Notes under the pieces: generated by a model | Seen by the model: only the letters and a program-made list of their open reading frames with translations | What the model was told of the DNA's origin: nothing | Databases searched by the model: none | Assembly: GCA_003508005.1 (NCBI GenBank) | Contig: DNUE01000016.1 | Span: forward strand, 46,565 to 110,564 | Length of the DNA stretch: 64,000 nt | Origin: Desulfobulbaceae bacterium | Lineage (GTDB): Bacteria; Desulfobacterota; Desulfobulbia; Desulfobulbales; Desulfobulbaceae | Direction: 5' to 3' | Part shown: positions 1 to 9,022 of the stretch, one piece after another | Position numbering within the stretch: position 1 is the first letter of the stretch | Layout: every line of letters starts with the position of its first letter | Program-made: the position numbers and the translations under genes

Positions 1-145
1 CCTCTACCTTCCGGGGGTGCTTGAGGACCTGAATCCCATTCTCTACTCAATTCCGGCGCAGTTGATCGCCTACGAAATCGCCAACCGCCGTGGCTGTGAC
101 GTCGATCAGCCGCGCAACCTGGCCAAAAGCGTGACAGTGGAGTAG
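1..145 (+). CDS. glmS: Glutamine--fructose-6-phosphate aminotransferase, C-terminal end (partial)
   Basis: Only the last 47 codons are inside the window; the reading frame starts at base 2 and ends with TAG at 143-145. The visible peptide ends in [12 protein letters not shown], the near-invariant C-terminus of GlmS, which carries part of the fructose-6-phosphate isomerase (SIS) active site. GlmS makes glucosamine-6-phosphate, the entry point to UDP-GlcNAc and so to peptidoglycan and lipid A. This fits the muramidase and lpx genes that follow on the same strand. The rest of the gene lies upstream of the window. Confidence 0.93.
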   Translation, partial: LYLPGVLEDLNPILYSIPAQLIAYEIANRRGCDVDQPRNLAKSVTVE

Positions 146-168
146 GGTGGGTTTCCAGGAGTGATTCG

Positions 169-1341
169 ATGCAAATCGGCATAGAACTGCTGGCCAAAAA
201 TCCCCCGGTATCTCTTCGGGGACGGCGTCTGGCCCTGCTTTGCAACCAGGCCTCCACCGACCGCCATTTTCACCACAGCCGTGATCTCATCCTGGCGGCG
301 TTCCCGGGGCAGCTGACCTGTCTGTTTTCCCCCCAACACGGGTTTTTCAGCGAGAAACAGGACAACATGATCGAGTCCGGGCACGGTGTGGACCCGGCGA
401 GCGGTCTGCCGGTCTATTCCCTGTATGCTGAACAGCGTCGGCCGACACCTGAAATGTTCTCGGGCTTTGATGTGCTGCTGGTGGATCTCATTGATGTGGG
501 CACCAGGGTCTATACCTTCGCCTGGACCGTCATCTACTGCCTGGAGACCGCGGCGCGGACCGGGCGCGAGGTGGTGATTCTGGACCGTCCCAATCCCATC
601 GGCGGCGCTCTGGTGGAAGGCAACCTGCTGCGGCGCGAGTGGTCCTCCTTTGTCGGACTGCACCCGCTGCCCATGCGGCACGGCCTGACCCTGGGTGAAC
701 TCGCCCTGCTGTGCAACCGGGAGATGGGGATAGGTGCCCGCCTCGAGGTAATCGCGGTTGAGGGTTGGCAGCCGGGCGGTCTCATGGAGGAGTCTCTCTT
801 TCCCTGGGTTTTTCCCTCGCCCAACATGCCGTCGTTGGCCACGGCTCTGGTCTATCCCGGCCAAGTGCTCTGGGAGGGGACCAATGTCTCCGAAGGCCGG
901 GGTACTACCCTGCCCTTCCTTCTCTGCGGGGCCCCGTATCTGAAGCACGGGGGGGTCGAGGCGTACCTTGCTCGGACCCCGCTTCCCGGCTGCGTGCTGC
1001 GGCCCCTGGTCTTTGAGCCCACTTCGGGCAAATGGAAGGGGCAGCCCTGTTCAGGGTTTCAGCTCCATGTAACCGATCCGCGCACCTTCCGGCCCTACCG
1101 CACCAGCCTGGCTTTGTTCCAGGCGCTGTTTGCGCTGTATCCCGGGCAGTTCGCCTACAAGCCGCCGCCCTACGAGTATGAGCTTGAGCGGCTGCCCATG
1201 GACCTGATCCTCGGCGACCAGCAGGTGCGCCTGGCCCTCGAGGCAGGGGCGGACATCCTGGAATTGGAGCGATCCTGGGAGGATGACCTGGCCGGTTTTG
1301 CCGAGCTGTCGCGCTCTGTTTTCCTTTACGGCAGGGGGTGA
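169..1341 (+). CDS. namZ: DUF1343 / NamZ-type exo-beta-N-acetylmuramidase
   Basis: A 390-aa protein with family signatures: LCNQAS near the start, SPQHGFF around residue 54, VDLIDVGTRVYTF around 106, DRPNPIGG around 137 and the block PSPNMPS...YPG...EGTN.SEGRGT around 219-253. DUF1343 proteins are related to Bacillus NamZ, which removes terminal MurNAc from peptidoglycan fragments. No signal peptide is visible, so a cytoplasmic recycling role is inferred. The ATG at 169 is preceded by a good CAGGAG. It lies 23 bp after glmS, which fits an amino-sugar context. The family is clear; substrate and direction of use are inferred. Confidence 0.85.
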   Translation: MQIGIELLAKNPPVSLRGRRLALLCNQASTDRHFHHSRDLILAAFPGQLTCLFSPQHGFFSEKQDNMIESGHGVDPASGLPVYSLYAEQRRPTPEMFSGFDVLLVDLIDVGTRVYTFAWTVIYCLETAARTGREVVILDRPNPIGGALVEGNLLRREWSSFVGLHPLPMRHGLTLGELALLCNREMGIGARLEVIAVEGWQPGGLMEESLFPWVFPSPNMPSLATALVYPGQVLWEGTNVSEGRGTTLPFLLCGAPYLKHGGVEAYLARTPLPGCVLRPLVFEPTSGKWKGQPCSGFQLHVTDPRTFRPYRTSLALFQALFALYPGQFAYKPPPYEYELERLPMDLILGDQQVRLALEAGADILELERSWEDDLAGFAELSRSVFLYGRG

Positions 1342-1392
1342 ATCGGCTATGGTCCCACTGGTCGGCACAAATCTCGAGCGGCAAGGAAGCGC

Positions 1393-2472
1393 ATGGTGAA
1401 TTTTTATACCCTGGATGAGTTGGCAGGGCTGGTAGGGGGCAGGGTCGTCGGTGACGGCAATCTCCGCGTCTCCGGCCTGAACAGCCTGGATTTGGCCGGC
1501 AGCGACGAGATCACCTTTCTCGTCAGCGCGAAGATGGTTGAAAGGCTTGCCGCCAGCCGGGCCGCTGCCTGTATTGTCCCGGAAGGGGTTGAGCCGGGGA
1601 GGGCCTGCATCCAGGTCGCTGATCCGGACTATGCCGCCACCTTGATTCACCGCCATTTTCTGGGCCTGCCCTTTCAGGCTACCGGCGTGCACCCTACCGC
1701 CCAGGTGGGCAGCGGCTGCGAGATTCCCCCTGCGGTGGCCATCGGCGCCTATGTTTGCATCGGCGACCGCGTCCGGATCGGCAGCCAGGTTTCGGTCGGG
1801 CCGGGCACGGTGATCGGCAATGATTCAATCATCGGCGACAACGCTATACTGTACGCCAATGTCACCATTTATGAACGCACCGTCATCGGCAGCCGGGTGA
1901 TCATCCATTCCGGCGCGGTTATAGGCGCCGACGGCTTCGGCTACGCAACGGACCGAGCCACCGGCGTTCATCTGAAGAAGCCGCAGGTTGGCTTCGTCCA
2001 GATCGACGATGACGTGGAGATCGGCGCCAACACCTGTGTGGACCGTGGGGCCTTCGGCCCAACCCGGGTCCGGCGCGGCGCCAAAATCGACAACCTGGTC
2101 ATGGTCGCGCACAATGTGGATATTGGGGAGGACTCCATCCTGGTGGCCCATGTCGGCATTGCCGGCAGCACCATTTTGGGCAGAAATGTGGTGCTCGGCG
2201 GCATGACCGCGGTCAAGGGGCACCTGCAGATTGGCGACCGGGTCATGGCGGCGGCCATGAGCGGCGTGCACAGTAACCTGCCGGCCGGATCGGTGGTCGG
2301 CGGCGCTCCGGCCTTTGACATCAAAAAATGGGGCAGGGCGACGGCCGCCTATGCCCGGCTCCCGGAAATGGTCAAGGAGATCAGGGAACTGCGCAAGGAG
2401 CTTGACCGGCTGCGCCGGGTAGTACCCGGAGCAGGAACCGCGAACGAGAAAGAGGAGGAACAACCGCAATGA
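1393..2472 (+). CDS. lpxD: UDP-3-O-acylglucosamine N-acyltransferase LpxD
   Basis: A 359-aa protein. The N-terminal LpxD domain covers roughly residues 1-95 and is followed by a left-handed beta-helix of hexapeptide repeats to about residue 310 and a basic C-terminal helix. The catalytic histidine lies in [10 protein letters not shown] near residue 238. It adds the second 3-hydroxyacyl chain to the glucosamine nitrogen in lipid A synthesis, at the cytoplasmic side of the inner membrane. The start has AAGGAAG 5 bp upstream. The stop overlaps the fabZ start (ATGA), so lpxD-fabZ are translationally coupled. Confidence 0.96.
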   Translation: MVNFYTLDELAGLVGGRVVGDGNLRVSGLNSLDLAGSDEITFLVSAKMVERLAASRAAACIVPEGVEPGRACIQVADPDYAATLIHRHFLGLPFQATGVHPTAQVGSGCEIPPAVAIGAYVCIGDRVRIGSQVSVGPGTVIGNDSIIGDNAILYANVTIYERTVIGSRVIIHSGAVIGADGFGYATDRATGVHLKKPQVGFVQIDDDVEIGANTCVDRGAFGPTRVRRGAKIDNLVMVAHNVDIGEDSILVAHVGIAGSTILGRNVVLGGMTAVKGHLQIGDRVMAAAMSGVHSNLPAGSVVGGAPAFDIKKWGRATAAYARLPEMVKEIRELRKELDRLRRVVPGAGTANEKEEEQPQ

Positions 2473-2921
2473 GCGCAAACGCCGCGCAGGCTCCAATGGA
2501 CATCAAGGATATCCTGGCGATCCTGCCCCACCGGTATCCCTTTGTCATGGTGGACAGGATTTTGGAGCTCGAGGAAGGCAAGCATATCGTCGGCCTGAAG
2601 AACGTCACCATCAACGAGCCTTTTTTCCATGGGCATTTTCCCGGCGAGCCGGTGATGCCCGGCGTCCTGATCCTTGAGGGCATGGCCCAGGTGGGAGCAC
2701 TGCTGGCCTACCGCTCCATTCCCGAAGCCATCGGCGCCAAGCTGGTCTATTTTGCCGGCCTGGACGCGGTCCGCTTCCGAAAGGTGGTCCGGCCTGGGGA
2801 TCAGGTGATCTACCGCCTGGAAATCATCAAGCTGAAGGCGAAGCTCAGCAAGATGGCCGGCAAGGCCTATGTGGACGACCAGCTGGTCGCGGAAGCGGAA
2901 CTGATGGCTTCCTTTGTCTGA
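2469..2921 (+). CDS. fabZ: 3-hydroxyacyl-ACP dehydratase FabZ
   Basis: A 150-aa hot-dog-fold enzyme of normal length. The catalytic His is in [12 protein letters not shown] and the catalytic Glu in LILEGMAQ. It dehydrates 3-hydroxyacyl-ACP in fatty acid elongation and competes with LpxA/LpxD for the same hydroxyacyl-ACP pool, the usual reason for this gene order. It overlaps lpxD by 4 bases and lies 56 bp upstream of the likely lpxA start. Confidence 0.97.
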   Translation: MSANAAQAPMDIKDILAILPHRYPFVMVDRILELEEGKHIVGLKNVTINEPFFHGHFPGEPVMPGVLILEGMAQVGALLAYRSIPEAIGAKLVYFAGLDAVRFRKVVRPGDQVIYRLEIIKLKAKLSKMAGKAYVDDQLVAEAELMASFV

Positions 2922-2977
2922 AAGGGATATTGGCGAAACCGCTACTCAACATTCACCAGAACACCTCGGGTACTCTT

Positions 2978-3775
2978 ATGGCTATTCATCCCACAGCGGT
3001 GGTCGATCCGCAGGCAGTAATTCATGAATCGGTAGAGATCGGCGCCTACACTGTTATTGACGGCAAGGTGACCATCGGCGCTGACACGGTCGTCGCCCCC
3101 CACGCCCACCTTTCCGGCCCAACGAGTATCGGGGCGCGCAATCGGATTGGAGCCTTCACCTCCATCGGTGCCCCGCCCCAGGACATCCGCTACAATGGTG
3201 AGCCCACCGAGCTGATCATGGGCGATGACAATTTGGTCCGCGAATATGCCTCCATTCATCGGGGTACCGCGGCCGGCAAAGGCAGGACGGTGATCGGCAA
3301 CGGCAACATGCTCATGGCCTACACCCACGTTGCGCATGACTGCGTGATCGGCAACAAGGCGATCATGGCAAACGTGGCCACCCTGGCGGGGCATGTGGAG
3401 ATCGGCGACCATGTCAATCTGGGCGGCCTGGTGGCGGTGCATCAGTACTGTCGCATCGGCGCGCACACCTACGTCGGCGGCTTGTCCGGGATCAGCCTGG
3501 ACGTGCCGCCATTTGTGATCATCGCCGGCACCCGCAACCGGATGCGGATCAGCGGCATCAACAAAATCGGCATGCGCCGCAGCGGCATGAGCCGGGAGAA
3601 CATCAACAAACTGGAGGAGGCCTTCCGCATCATTTTTCGTTCACCGCAACTCCTCCTGAACGATGCCCTGGTCAAGGTAAAGGAGGAGATTCCCGATTGT
3701 CCGGAGGTCGATCTGCTGGTGGAGTTCTTTCAGACCTCCAAGCGCGGCGTGGTCAAGAGGACCCTGGATGACTGA
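2978..3775 (+). CDS. lpxA: UDP-N-acetylglucosamine O-acyltransferase LpxA
   Basis: First enzyme of lipid A synthesis. The ATG at 2978 gives MAIHPTAVVDPQA, the usual LpxA N-terminus, and 265 aa, close to the E. coli length of 262. An in-frame TTG at 2930 would add 16 residues without family support. Hexapeptide repeats fill residues 1-190. The catalytic His is in YTHVAHDCVIGN, and the substrate signature PPQDIRYNGEPTEL and C-terminal MRISGINKIGMRRSGMS are present. It sits between fabZ and lpxI in one operon. Confidence 0.95.
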   Translation: MAIHPTAVVDPQAVIHESVEIGAYTVIDGKVTIGADTVVAPHAHLSGPTSIGARNRIGAFTSIGAPPQDIRYNGEPTELIMGDDNLVREYASIHRGTAAGKGRTVIGNGNMLMAYTHVAHDCVIGNKAIMANVATLAGHVEIGDHVNLGGLVAVHQYCRIGAHTYVGGLSGISLDVPPFVIIAGTRNRMRISGINKIGMRRSGMSRENINKLEEAFRIIFRSPQLLLNDALVKVKEEIPDCPEVDLLVEFFQTSKRGVVKRTLDD

Positions 3776-3781
3776 TCGGCC

Positions 3782-4615
3782 ATGGGCATCCCGATAGGCT
3801 TGATCGCTGGCGGCGGCCAGTTCCCGCTGCTTTTTGCCGAGGCGGCGAGAAGCAGAGGGCGCAGGGTGGTCGCGGTGGGACACTTGAACGAATCAGCGCC
3901 GGAACTTGCAGAGGCGGTGGACGCCTTGTGCTGGGTCAAGCTCGGCCAGCTGGGCAGGATCATCAGTTTTTTCAAGCAGCACCGGGTAGGCGAGGCGGTC
4001 TTTGCCGGCACCATCACCAAGACCCGCATCTTCAAGGATGTCCTGCCCGACCTCAAGGGCCTCACCCTCTGGAACAAGATCGACAGCCACCAGGACGACT
4101 CCATCCTGCGGGCCGTGGCCGGGGTCCTGGAGGGGGAGGGAATCAAAATCCTTCCCTCCACCTGCTATCTCGACCAACTTTTTTTTCCCAAGGGAATTCT
4201 CTCCCGAAAGAAGCCCACCGCCGAACAGTGGGAGGATATTCGCTTCGGCTGGCGCATGGCCCGTGAGGTGGGTCGCCTCGACATCGGCCAATGCGTGGTG
4301 GTGCGGGCAAGGGTGGTCATGGCGGTGGAGGCCATCGAAGGCACCGACGCCGCCATCCGTAGAGGCAGCGAACTGGCCGGCTCCGGGGCCGTGGTGGTCA
4401 AGCTGAAGAAGCCGGACCAGGATTTCCGGTTCGACCTGCCGGCTACCGGCGCACGGACGATCGAGATCTTGTCCGCGGTACGGGGCAGCGTCCTCGCCGT
4501 GGAAGCCGGGCAGTCCCTGCTCTTCGACAGGGAGGAGATGGTTGCCGCGGCCGACCGTTCCGGGATCGTGGTGGTCGGGCTGGTGGAAAACGAGACAGGG
4601 GATTTGGAATATTAG
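3782..4615 (+). CDS. lpxI: UDP-2,3-diacylglucosamine diphosphatase LpxI
   Basis: A 277-aa DUF1009 protein that hydrolyses UDP-2,3-diacylglucosamine to lipid X. It is the non-homologous replacement of LpxH in many Alpha-proteobacteria and Desulfobacterota. The N-terminal IGLIAGGGQFPLLFAEAA and the C-terminal KPDQDFRFDLPATG, which carries the metal-binding Asp, match the family. It begins 6 bp after lpxA. No lpxB follows; the next genes are on the opposite strand. Confidence 0.94.
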   Translation: MGIPIGLIAGGGQFPLLFAEAARSRGRRVVAVGHLNESAPELAEAVDALCWVKLGQLGRIISFFKQHRVGEAVFAGTITKTRIFKDVLPDLKGLTLWNKIDSHQDDSILRAVAGVLEGEGIKILPSTCYLDQLFFPKGILSRKKPTAEQWEDIRFGWRMAREVGRLDIGQCVVVRARVVMAVEAIEGTDAAIRRGSELAGSGAVVVKLKKPDQDFRFDLPATGARTIEILSAVRGSVLAVEAGQSLLFDREEMVAAADRSGIVVVGLVENETGDLEY

Positions 4616-4643
4616 TGCGTCAGGCTCAGCAACGGCAGTTGTG

Positions 4644-5348
4644 TTACTTGGACAGCATGCCGTCCTTGAGGGTCAGGCAGCGGTCCATGGCCCGGGCCAG
4701 TTCCTGGTTGTGGGTGACCATGACCACCGAAAGTTCCAGGGAGCGGCTCAACTCGTGCAGCAGGGCAAAGACCCGCTGGCCGTTGGCTGAATCCAGGTTG
4801 CCGGTGGGCTCGTCGGCCAGCAGCAGGGCGGGTTGCATGACCAGTGCCCGGGCCAGGGCTACCCGCTGCTGTTCCCCGCCAGAAAGTTCGCCGCTGCGGT
4901 GCGTGGCCCGGTGGTCAACCTTGACCTGCTCCAGCAGGCTCATGGCCCGGCGACTCAACTCCACCTGGTTCATCCCCTGGATGAGGCCGGGCATCATCAC
5001 GTTTTCCAGGGCAGTGAACTCCGGCAGCAGATGATGAAACTGGAAGATAAACCCCACGTTGCGGTTGCGGTGGCCGCTCAGCTCCTTTTCGCCCATGGCG
5101 GTCAGATCGCGGTCGTTGAACAGCAGCCGGCCGCTGCCCGGAAGATCCAGGGTGCCGAGGATCTGCAGAAGGGTGGTCTTGCCGGAGCCCGAGGCGCCGA
5201 CCACCGCGACCATTTCCCCCCTGGCAACGGTCATGTTCACCCCTCGCAGCACCTCGACCACTGTGGCGCCATGACCGAAGTTCTTGCGGATGTCCTCCGC
5301 ACGCAGAAGCTCTGCCCCTGCCGGGCGGACCGTTTTTTCGTTATTCAT
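4644..5348 (-). CDS. lolD: Lipoprotein-releasing ABC transporter ATPase LolD
   Basis: A 234-aa ABC ATPase. Walker A is [11 protein letters not shown], the signature is [16 protein letters not shown] and Walker B is [13 protein letters not shown]. The sequence is of the MacB/LolD type. Together with LolC/E it powers extraction of lipoproteins from the inner membrane for transfer to LolA. It overlaps the lolC end by 8 bp and is the last gene of the lysS-sulfotransferase-lolC-lolD run. Confidence 0.92.
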   Translation of the reverse strand: MNNEKTVRPAGAELLRAEDIRKNFGHGATVVEVLRGVNMTVARGEMVAVVGASGSGKTTLLQILGTLDLPGSGRLLFNDRDLTAMGEKELSGHRNRNVGFIFQFHHLLPEFTALENVMMPGLIQGMNQVELSRRAMSLLEQVKVDHRATHRSGELSGGEQQRVALARALVMQPALLLADEPTGNLDSANGQRVFALLHELSRSLELSVVMVTHNQELARAMDRCLTLKDGMLSK

Positions 5349-6570
5349 AGGTCAGGGCCTCGGCGGGTCGCACGCGGGATGCCTTCCAGGAAGGATAGAG
5401 TGTGGCGGCCAGGGTGATCAGTACTGCGGACAAGGCGATCAGGGTGACGTCAAAGGCCACCACCTTGATGGGCATGGTGGACATAGGATAGACGTTTCGC
5501 GGCAGTTCGATGAACTGGTAGCGCTTGAGGATAGCGCACAGCGATAAGCCGCCCAGCACCCCGAAGGTCATGCCGGTCATGCCGATCACCGCGCCCTGGT
5601 AGAAAAAGATGCGCATGATGGAGCCAGTGGTGGCGCCCATGGACTTGAGGATGGCAATGTCCCGGTTCTTCTCCATCACCACCATGATCAGGGCGCTGAT
5701 GATGTTCAGGGCGGCGACCAGGATGATCAGGTCCAGGGCGATGAAAATGCCGGCCTTTTCCAGCTTGAGCGCGGCAAAGAGATTCTGGTTCAGCTGCATC
5801 CAGTCGCGGACGGAATAGCCTCGGCCCAGCTTTTCCCGCAGGGCATCGGCCACCCGTCCGGCCTGCTCCACATTGCTCACCCGCACCTCGATACCGTGCA
5901 CCCCTTCATCAAAACCGCCCAAGCTGCGGGCCGTTTCCAGGGTGATAAAACCGAGGGTGGAGTCATATTCGAACATCCCGGTCTCGAAGATGCCAACAAC
6001 CTCGCAGGTGCGGATTTTTGGCAGCACGCCCATGGGCGACAGCGGTCCGTCCGGGGAAATGAGCCTGACCTTGTTGTTCTGGAGCACGCCCAGTTGGCGG
6101 GCCAACTCACGGCCGATGATGATTCCGGGCAGGTCGCTGGTGCGGTCCAGATCCGCCAGGGTACCGGACTTCATCTCCCGGCCGATGTTGATAACCTTGC
6201 CGGCAGTCGCCGGGTCAATCCCGCGCAGGACGATGCCTCCGGAATTCTGGCCCGTGGAGATCAGGGCCTGGCCGTAAATGTAGGGCGTGGTCGCCGCCAC
6301 CCCAGGCACGGTCTCGATTTCCTTGCGCATCTCGTCAGGATGCAGCAGATTCATGCCGTAGTGCTGCACCAGGATATGGGAGTTGATGCCGATGATCTGG
6401 TCGCGCAACCCCTCCGTGAAGCCGGTATAGACGGAGAGGACGACGATGAGCGCCATGACGCCGACAGCGACCCCGGCAATGGAGATGACCGAGATCAGCG
6501 AGATGAATTTCTGCTTGCGCTTGGCCCGGAGATAGCGACGGCTGACAAACCATTCAAAGGACATGGGCAC
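5341..6570 (-). CDS. lolC: Lipoprotein-releasing system permease LolC/LolE family
   Basis: A 409-aa permease with the usual layout: one N-terminal membrane helix (about residues 22-45), a large periplasmic domain with [14 protein letters not shown] near its end, and three C-terminal helices. The N-terminal [20 protein letters not shown] matches the LolC/E family. Only one permease gene is present, so it may act as a homodimer as in other bacteria with a single LolC/E-like (LolF) gene. It is coupled to lolD by an 8-bp overlap. Confidence 0.92.
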   Translation of the reverse strand: MPMSFEWFVSRRYLRAKRKQKFISLISVISIAGVAVGVMALIVVLSVYTGFTEGLRDQIIGINSHILVQHYGMNLLHPDEMRKEIETVPGVAATTPYIYGQALISTGQNSGGIVLRGIDPATAGKVINIGREMKSGTLADLDRTSDLPGIIIGRELARQLGVLQNNKVRLISPDGPLSPMGVLPKIRTCEVVGIFETGMFEYDSTLGFITLETARSLGGFDEGVHGIEVRVSNVEQAGRVADALREKLGRGYSVRDWMQLNQNLFAALKLEKAGIFIALDLIILVAALNIISALIMVVMEKNRDIAILKSMGATTGSIMRIFFYQGAVIGMTGMTFGVLGGLSLCAILKRYQFIELPRNVYPMSTMPIKVVAFDVTLIALSAVLITLAATLYPSWKASRVRPAEALTYE

Positions 6571-6582
6571 CTTCCGGCATTG

Positions 6583-7452
6583 CTACCAGTTCAAATTTTT
6601 TTCATACCCGAGGCCGATGAGAAGATCTCCGGCCTCCAGTTTGAATCGCTGCTTATGCTCTTCAGAAAAATAATTTTTCCAGTCCCCGCTCACGCCCTTC
6701 CGGTAATGGTGCTTCTGATCCTCGGTTCCTGCTCGTCTGCCGCTTATTTTCTGGAAGGAATACTGATCAACAAGATATTGAATATCTGCGTCGGGAAGGG
6801 AAACGCGGCAATGACTAAATATGTCCTTTAAGAAGGCAAGCTGCTCAGGGCCAAACACATCTTCAAATTTGAAAATTTTGATATTGACGTTGTCGGCTGC
6901 ATTCCACTTGTGCATTATTTGTGTGATAAATTTTGCAGTGTTCACAATGAGTTTCATTATTCCATCATGCTCTGATAACTGTATTAAATCCTTCCTATTG
7001 TCGACTATATAATTGTTGAGAACAGGGTGTGAATATTTAATAGAAAAATAATTTGAAATTATTATGTCTCTAGGATCTCTGATAATATAGAATGCCTTAT
7101 AAATATCATTTTTTGTGAATTTTTCAAATGTATCGTATTGTATATAAAATGGACTGCAAATAATGCCGGGTTTTGGAATATCTTTTAGCTGATCAAGAAT
7201 GAGTTTGTCACCAGTAATAAAATTTTTTCCCGGGTAATAAAGGGAGAATCCAGTATTTTTCCAGATAAGCCTATCTGTTAACAGCTTGCTGAACCATTGA
7301 GTTGCGGTTTTCTGGATACAGCAGTGATATATATTAAAATTTGGAAGTGGTTTGTGATAAATAAGAGGGAATAATATTTTATTTGTTATTATGGAAAAAT
7401 TTCTTGTTGATTTTTTGAAGACAAGAGAAGCTTTCGATTTAAGGTCTTTCAC
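6583..7452 (-). CDS. Sulfotransferase-domain protein, AT-rich insertion in the lysS-lolC operon
   Basis: Reading from a GTG at 7452, preceded by CCAGGAAAAAT, gives 289 aa. Longer starts would run into lysS. The 5' phosphosulfate-binding loop is seen as CCIQKTATQWFSKLL, and the 3' phosphate loop as FYIIRDPRDIIISNYFS, typical of the Sulfotransfer_1 fold that moves sulfate from PAPS to a hydroxyl or amine. The acceptor is unknown; a surface glycan is possible. Its base composition is strikingly AT-rich beside lysS and lolC, so horizontal acquisition is inferred. Confidence 0.8.
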   Translation of the reverse strand: MKDLKSKASLVFKKSTRNFSIITNKILFPLIYHKPLPNFNIYHCCIQKTATQWFSKLLTDRLIWKNTGFSLYYPGKNFITGDKLILDQLKDIPKPGIICSPFYIQYDTFEKFTKNDIYKAFYIIRDPRDIIISNYFSIKYSHPVLNNYIVDNRKDLIQLSEHDGIMKLIVNTAKFITQIMHKWNAADNVNIKIFKFEDVFGPEQLAFLKDIFSHCRVSLPDADIQYLVDQYSFQKISGRRAGTEDQKHHYRKGVSGDWKNYFSEEHKQRFKLEAGDLLIGLGYEKNLNW

Positions 7453-7492
7453 ATTTTTCCTGGTATCTGTTGAGTGATGTAGGGATTTACCT

Positions 7493-8983
7493 TTACCTGG
7501 CTGCCTCTGGTTTGAGGTGGGGGAAAAGGATGACGTCGCGGATGGACGGCGCATCTGTCAGCAGCATGACCAGCCGGTCAATGCCGATACCTTCTCCCGC
7601 CGCAGGGGGCATCCCGTACTCCAGGGCACGGATATAGTCCAGGTCGAGTTCCGGATGCACCTCATCGTCCTCGCCCCGTTCGGCGATCTGTTTTTCGAAG
7701 CGCTGCAGCTGGTCCGCCGGATCGTTCAGTTCGCTGAAGGCATTGGCAATCTCGCGGCCGGTGACAAAGAGCTCAAAACGGTCGGTGACGCTCGGGTCCT
7801 CCTCGTTGCGGCGGGCCAGCGGCGAGACTTCCGTCGGATAGGCGGTCACGAAGGTGGGGTTGATCAGTTTTTCCTCCACCAGCAGCTCGAACAGTTCGGT
7901 CTTGGCCTTGCCCGGCCCCGCTTCCCCCGGCAGGGCAATACCCCGGTCCCTGGCCAGCTTGATGACTGCCTGGTCATCCTTCAGGATGGCCGGATCAAGG
8001 CCGCCCACCTGGACAAGGGCCTGGTCCAGGGTGTAGCGCTTCCATGGCGGCGAGAGATTCACCGGCTGGCCCTGGTAGGTCACCTCCATGGAGCCGGTTA
8101 CCTCGGCGGCCAGCCAGGAGATCATTTCCTCGGTGAGGTCCATGAGTTCATGGTAGCTGGCATAGGCCTGGTAGAACTCGAGCATGGTGAATTCGGGATT
8201 GTGCCTGGTAGAGAGGCCCTCGTTTCTGAAATTGCGATTGATCTCGAACACCTTTTCGAAGCCCCCGACCAGGAGACGCTTCAGATACAGCTCAGGGGCA
8301 ATGCGCAGGTACAGGTCAATGTCCAGGGCGTTGTGGTGGGTCTTGAACGGCTTGGCCGTCGCCCCGCCGGGGATAGGCTGCATCATGGGTGTTTCCACCT
8401 CAAGGAAGCCGCGGTCGGTAAGAAAATCGCGGATCAGGCGGATGACCTCCACCCGCTTGCGAAAGGTTTCGCGCACCTCTGGATTGACGATCAGATCGAC
8501 ATAGCGCTGGCGATAGCGGGTTTCCACATCGGTGAGGCCGTGGAATTTTTCCGGCAATGGCCGCATTGATTTGGTTATCATCTCCAGGCGGGAGGCCTCG
8601 ATGGACAGTTCTCCGGTCTTGGTCTTGAACAGCCGGCCCTTTGCCCCGACGATATCGCCCACATCCCATTTTTTGAAGGAATTGAAGACCTCGTCGCCCA
8701 GAACATCGCGCTTGGCGTAGATCTGCAGCCGGCCGGTCTCGTCCTGGAGGTGGAAGAAAGCTGCCTTGCCGAACTTGCGCATGGACATGATCCGACCGGC
8801 CACCTTGTAGGTGTTGCCGTTTTCTTCAAAGGCCTCGGGGGCAAGTTTTTCGCCGCGTGGTAGGATTTCCGAAAGCGGATAAGGTGCCCGAAAGGTGTTG
8901 CTGAACAGCCTTACGCCGCTGTCCGCGAGGGCCTGCGCCTTTTCCCGGCGCTGCTGGAGAAAGTTGCTGCTTTGATTTTCCAT
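7493..8983 (-). CDS. lysS: Lysyl-tRNA synthetase (class II)
   Basis: A 496-aa protein from the ATG at 8983; a TTG 12 bp further up gives 500 aa. The N-terminal OB-fold anticodon-binding domain covers about residues 50-150. Class II motif 2 is seen as NRNFRNEGLSTRHNPEFTML and motif 3 as GEGIGIDRLVMLL. It charges tRNA-Lys in the cytoplasm. The sulfotransferase start lies 40 bp after its stop, and lolC-lolD follow. Confidence 0.96.
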   Translation of the reverse strand: MENQSSNFLQQRREKAQALADSGVRLFSNTFRAPYPLSEILPRGEKLAPEAFEENGNTYKVAGRIMSMRKFGKAAFFHLQDETGRLQIYAKRDVLGDEVFNSFKKWDVGDIVGAKGRLFKTKTGELSIEASRLEMITKSMRPLPEKFHGLTDVETRYRQRYVDLIVNPEVRETFRKRVEVIRLIRDFLTDRGFLEVETPMMQPIPGGATAKPFKTHHNALDIDLYLRIAPELYLKRLLVGGFEKVFEINRNFRNEGLSTRHNPEFTMLEFYQAYASYHELMDLTEEMISWLAAEVTGSMEVTYQGQPVNLSPPWKRYTLDQALVQVGGLDPAILKDDQAVIKLARDRGIALPGEAGPGKAKTELFELLVEEKLINPTFVTAYPTEVSPLARRNEEDPSVTDRFELFVTGREIANAFSELNDPADQLQRFEKQIAERGEDDEVHPELDLDYIRALEYGMPPAAGEGIGIDRLVMLLTDAPSIRDVILFPHLKPEAAR

Positions 8984-9022
8984 GGTAATTTGCAAAGGCT
9001 GAAGGCTCGGGTAACTGAGCTG

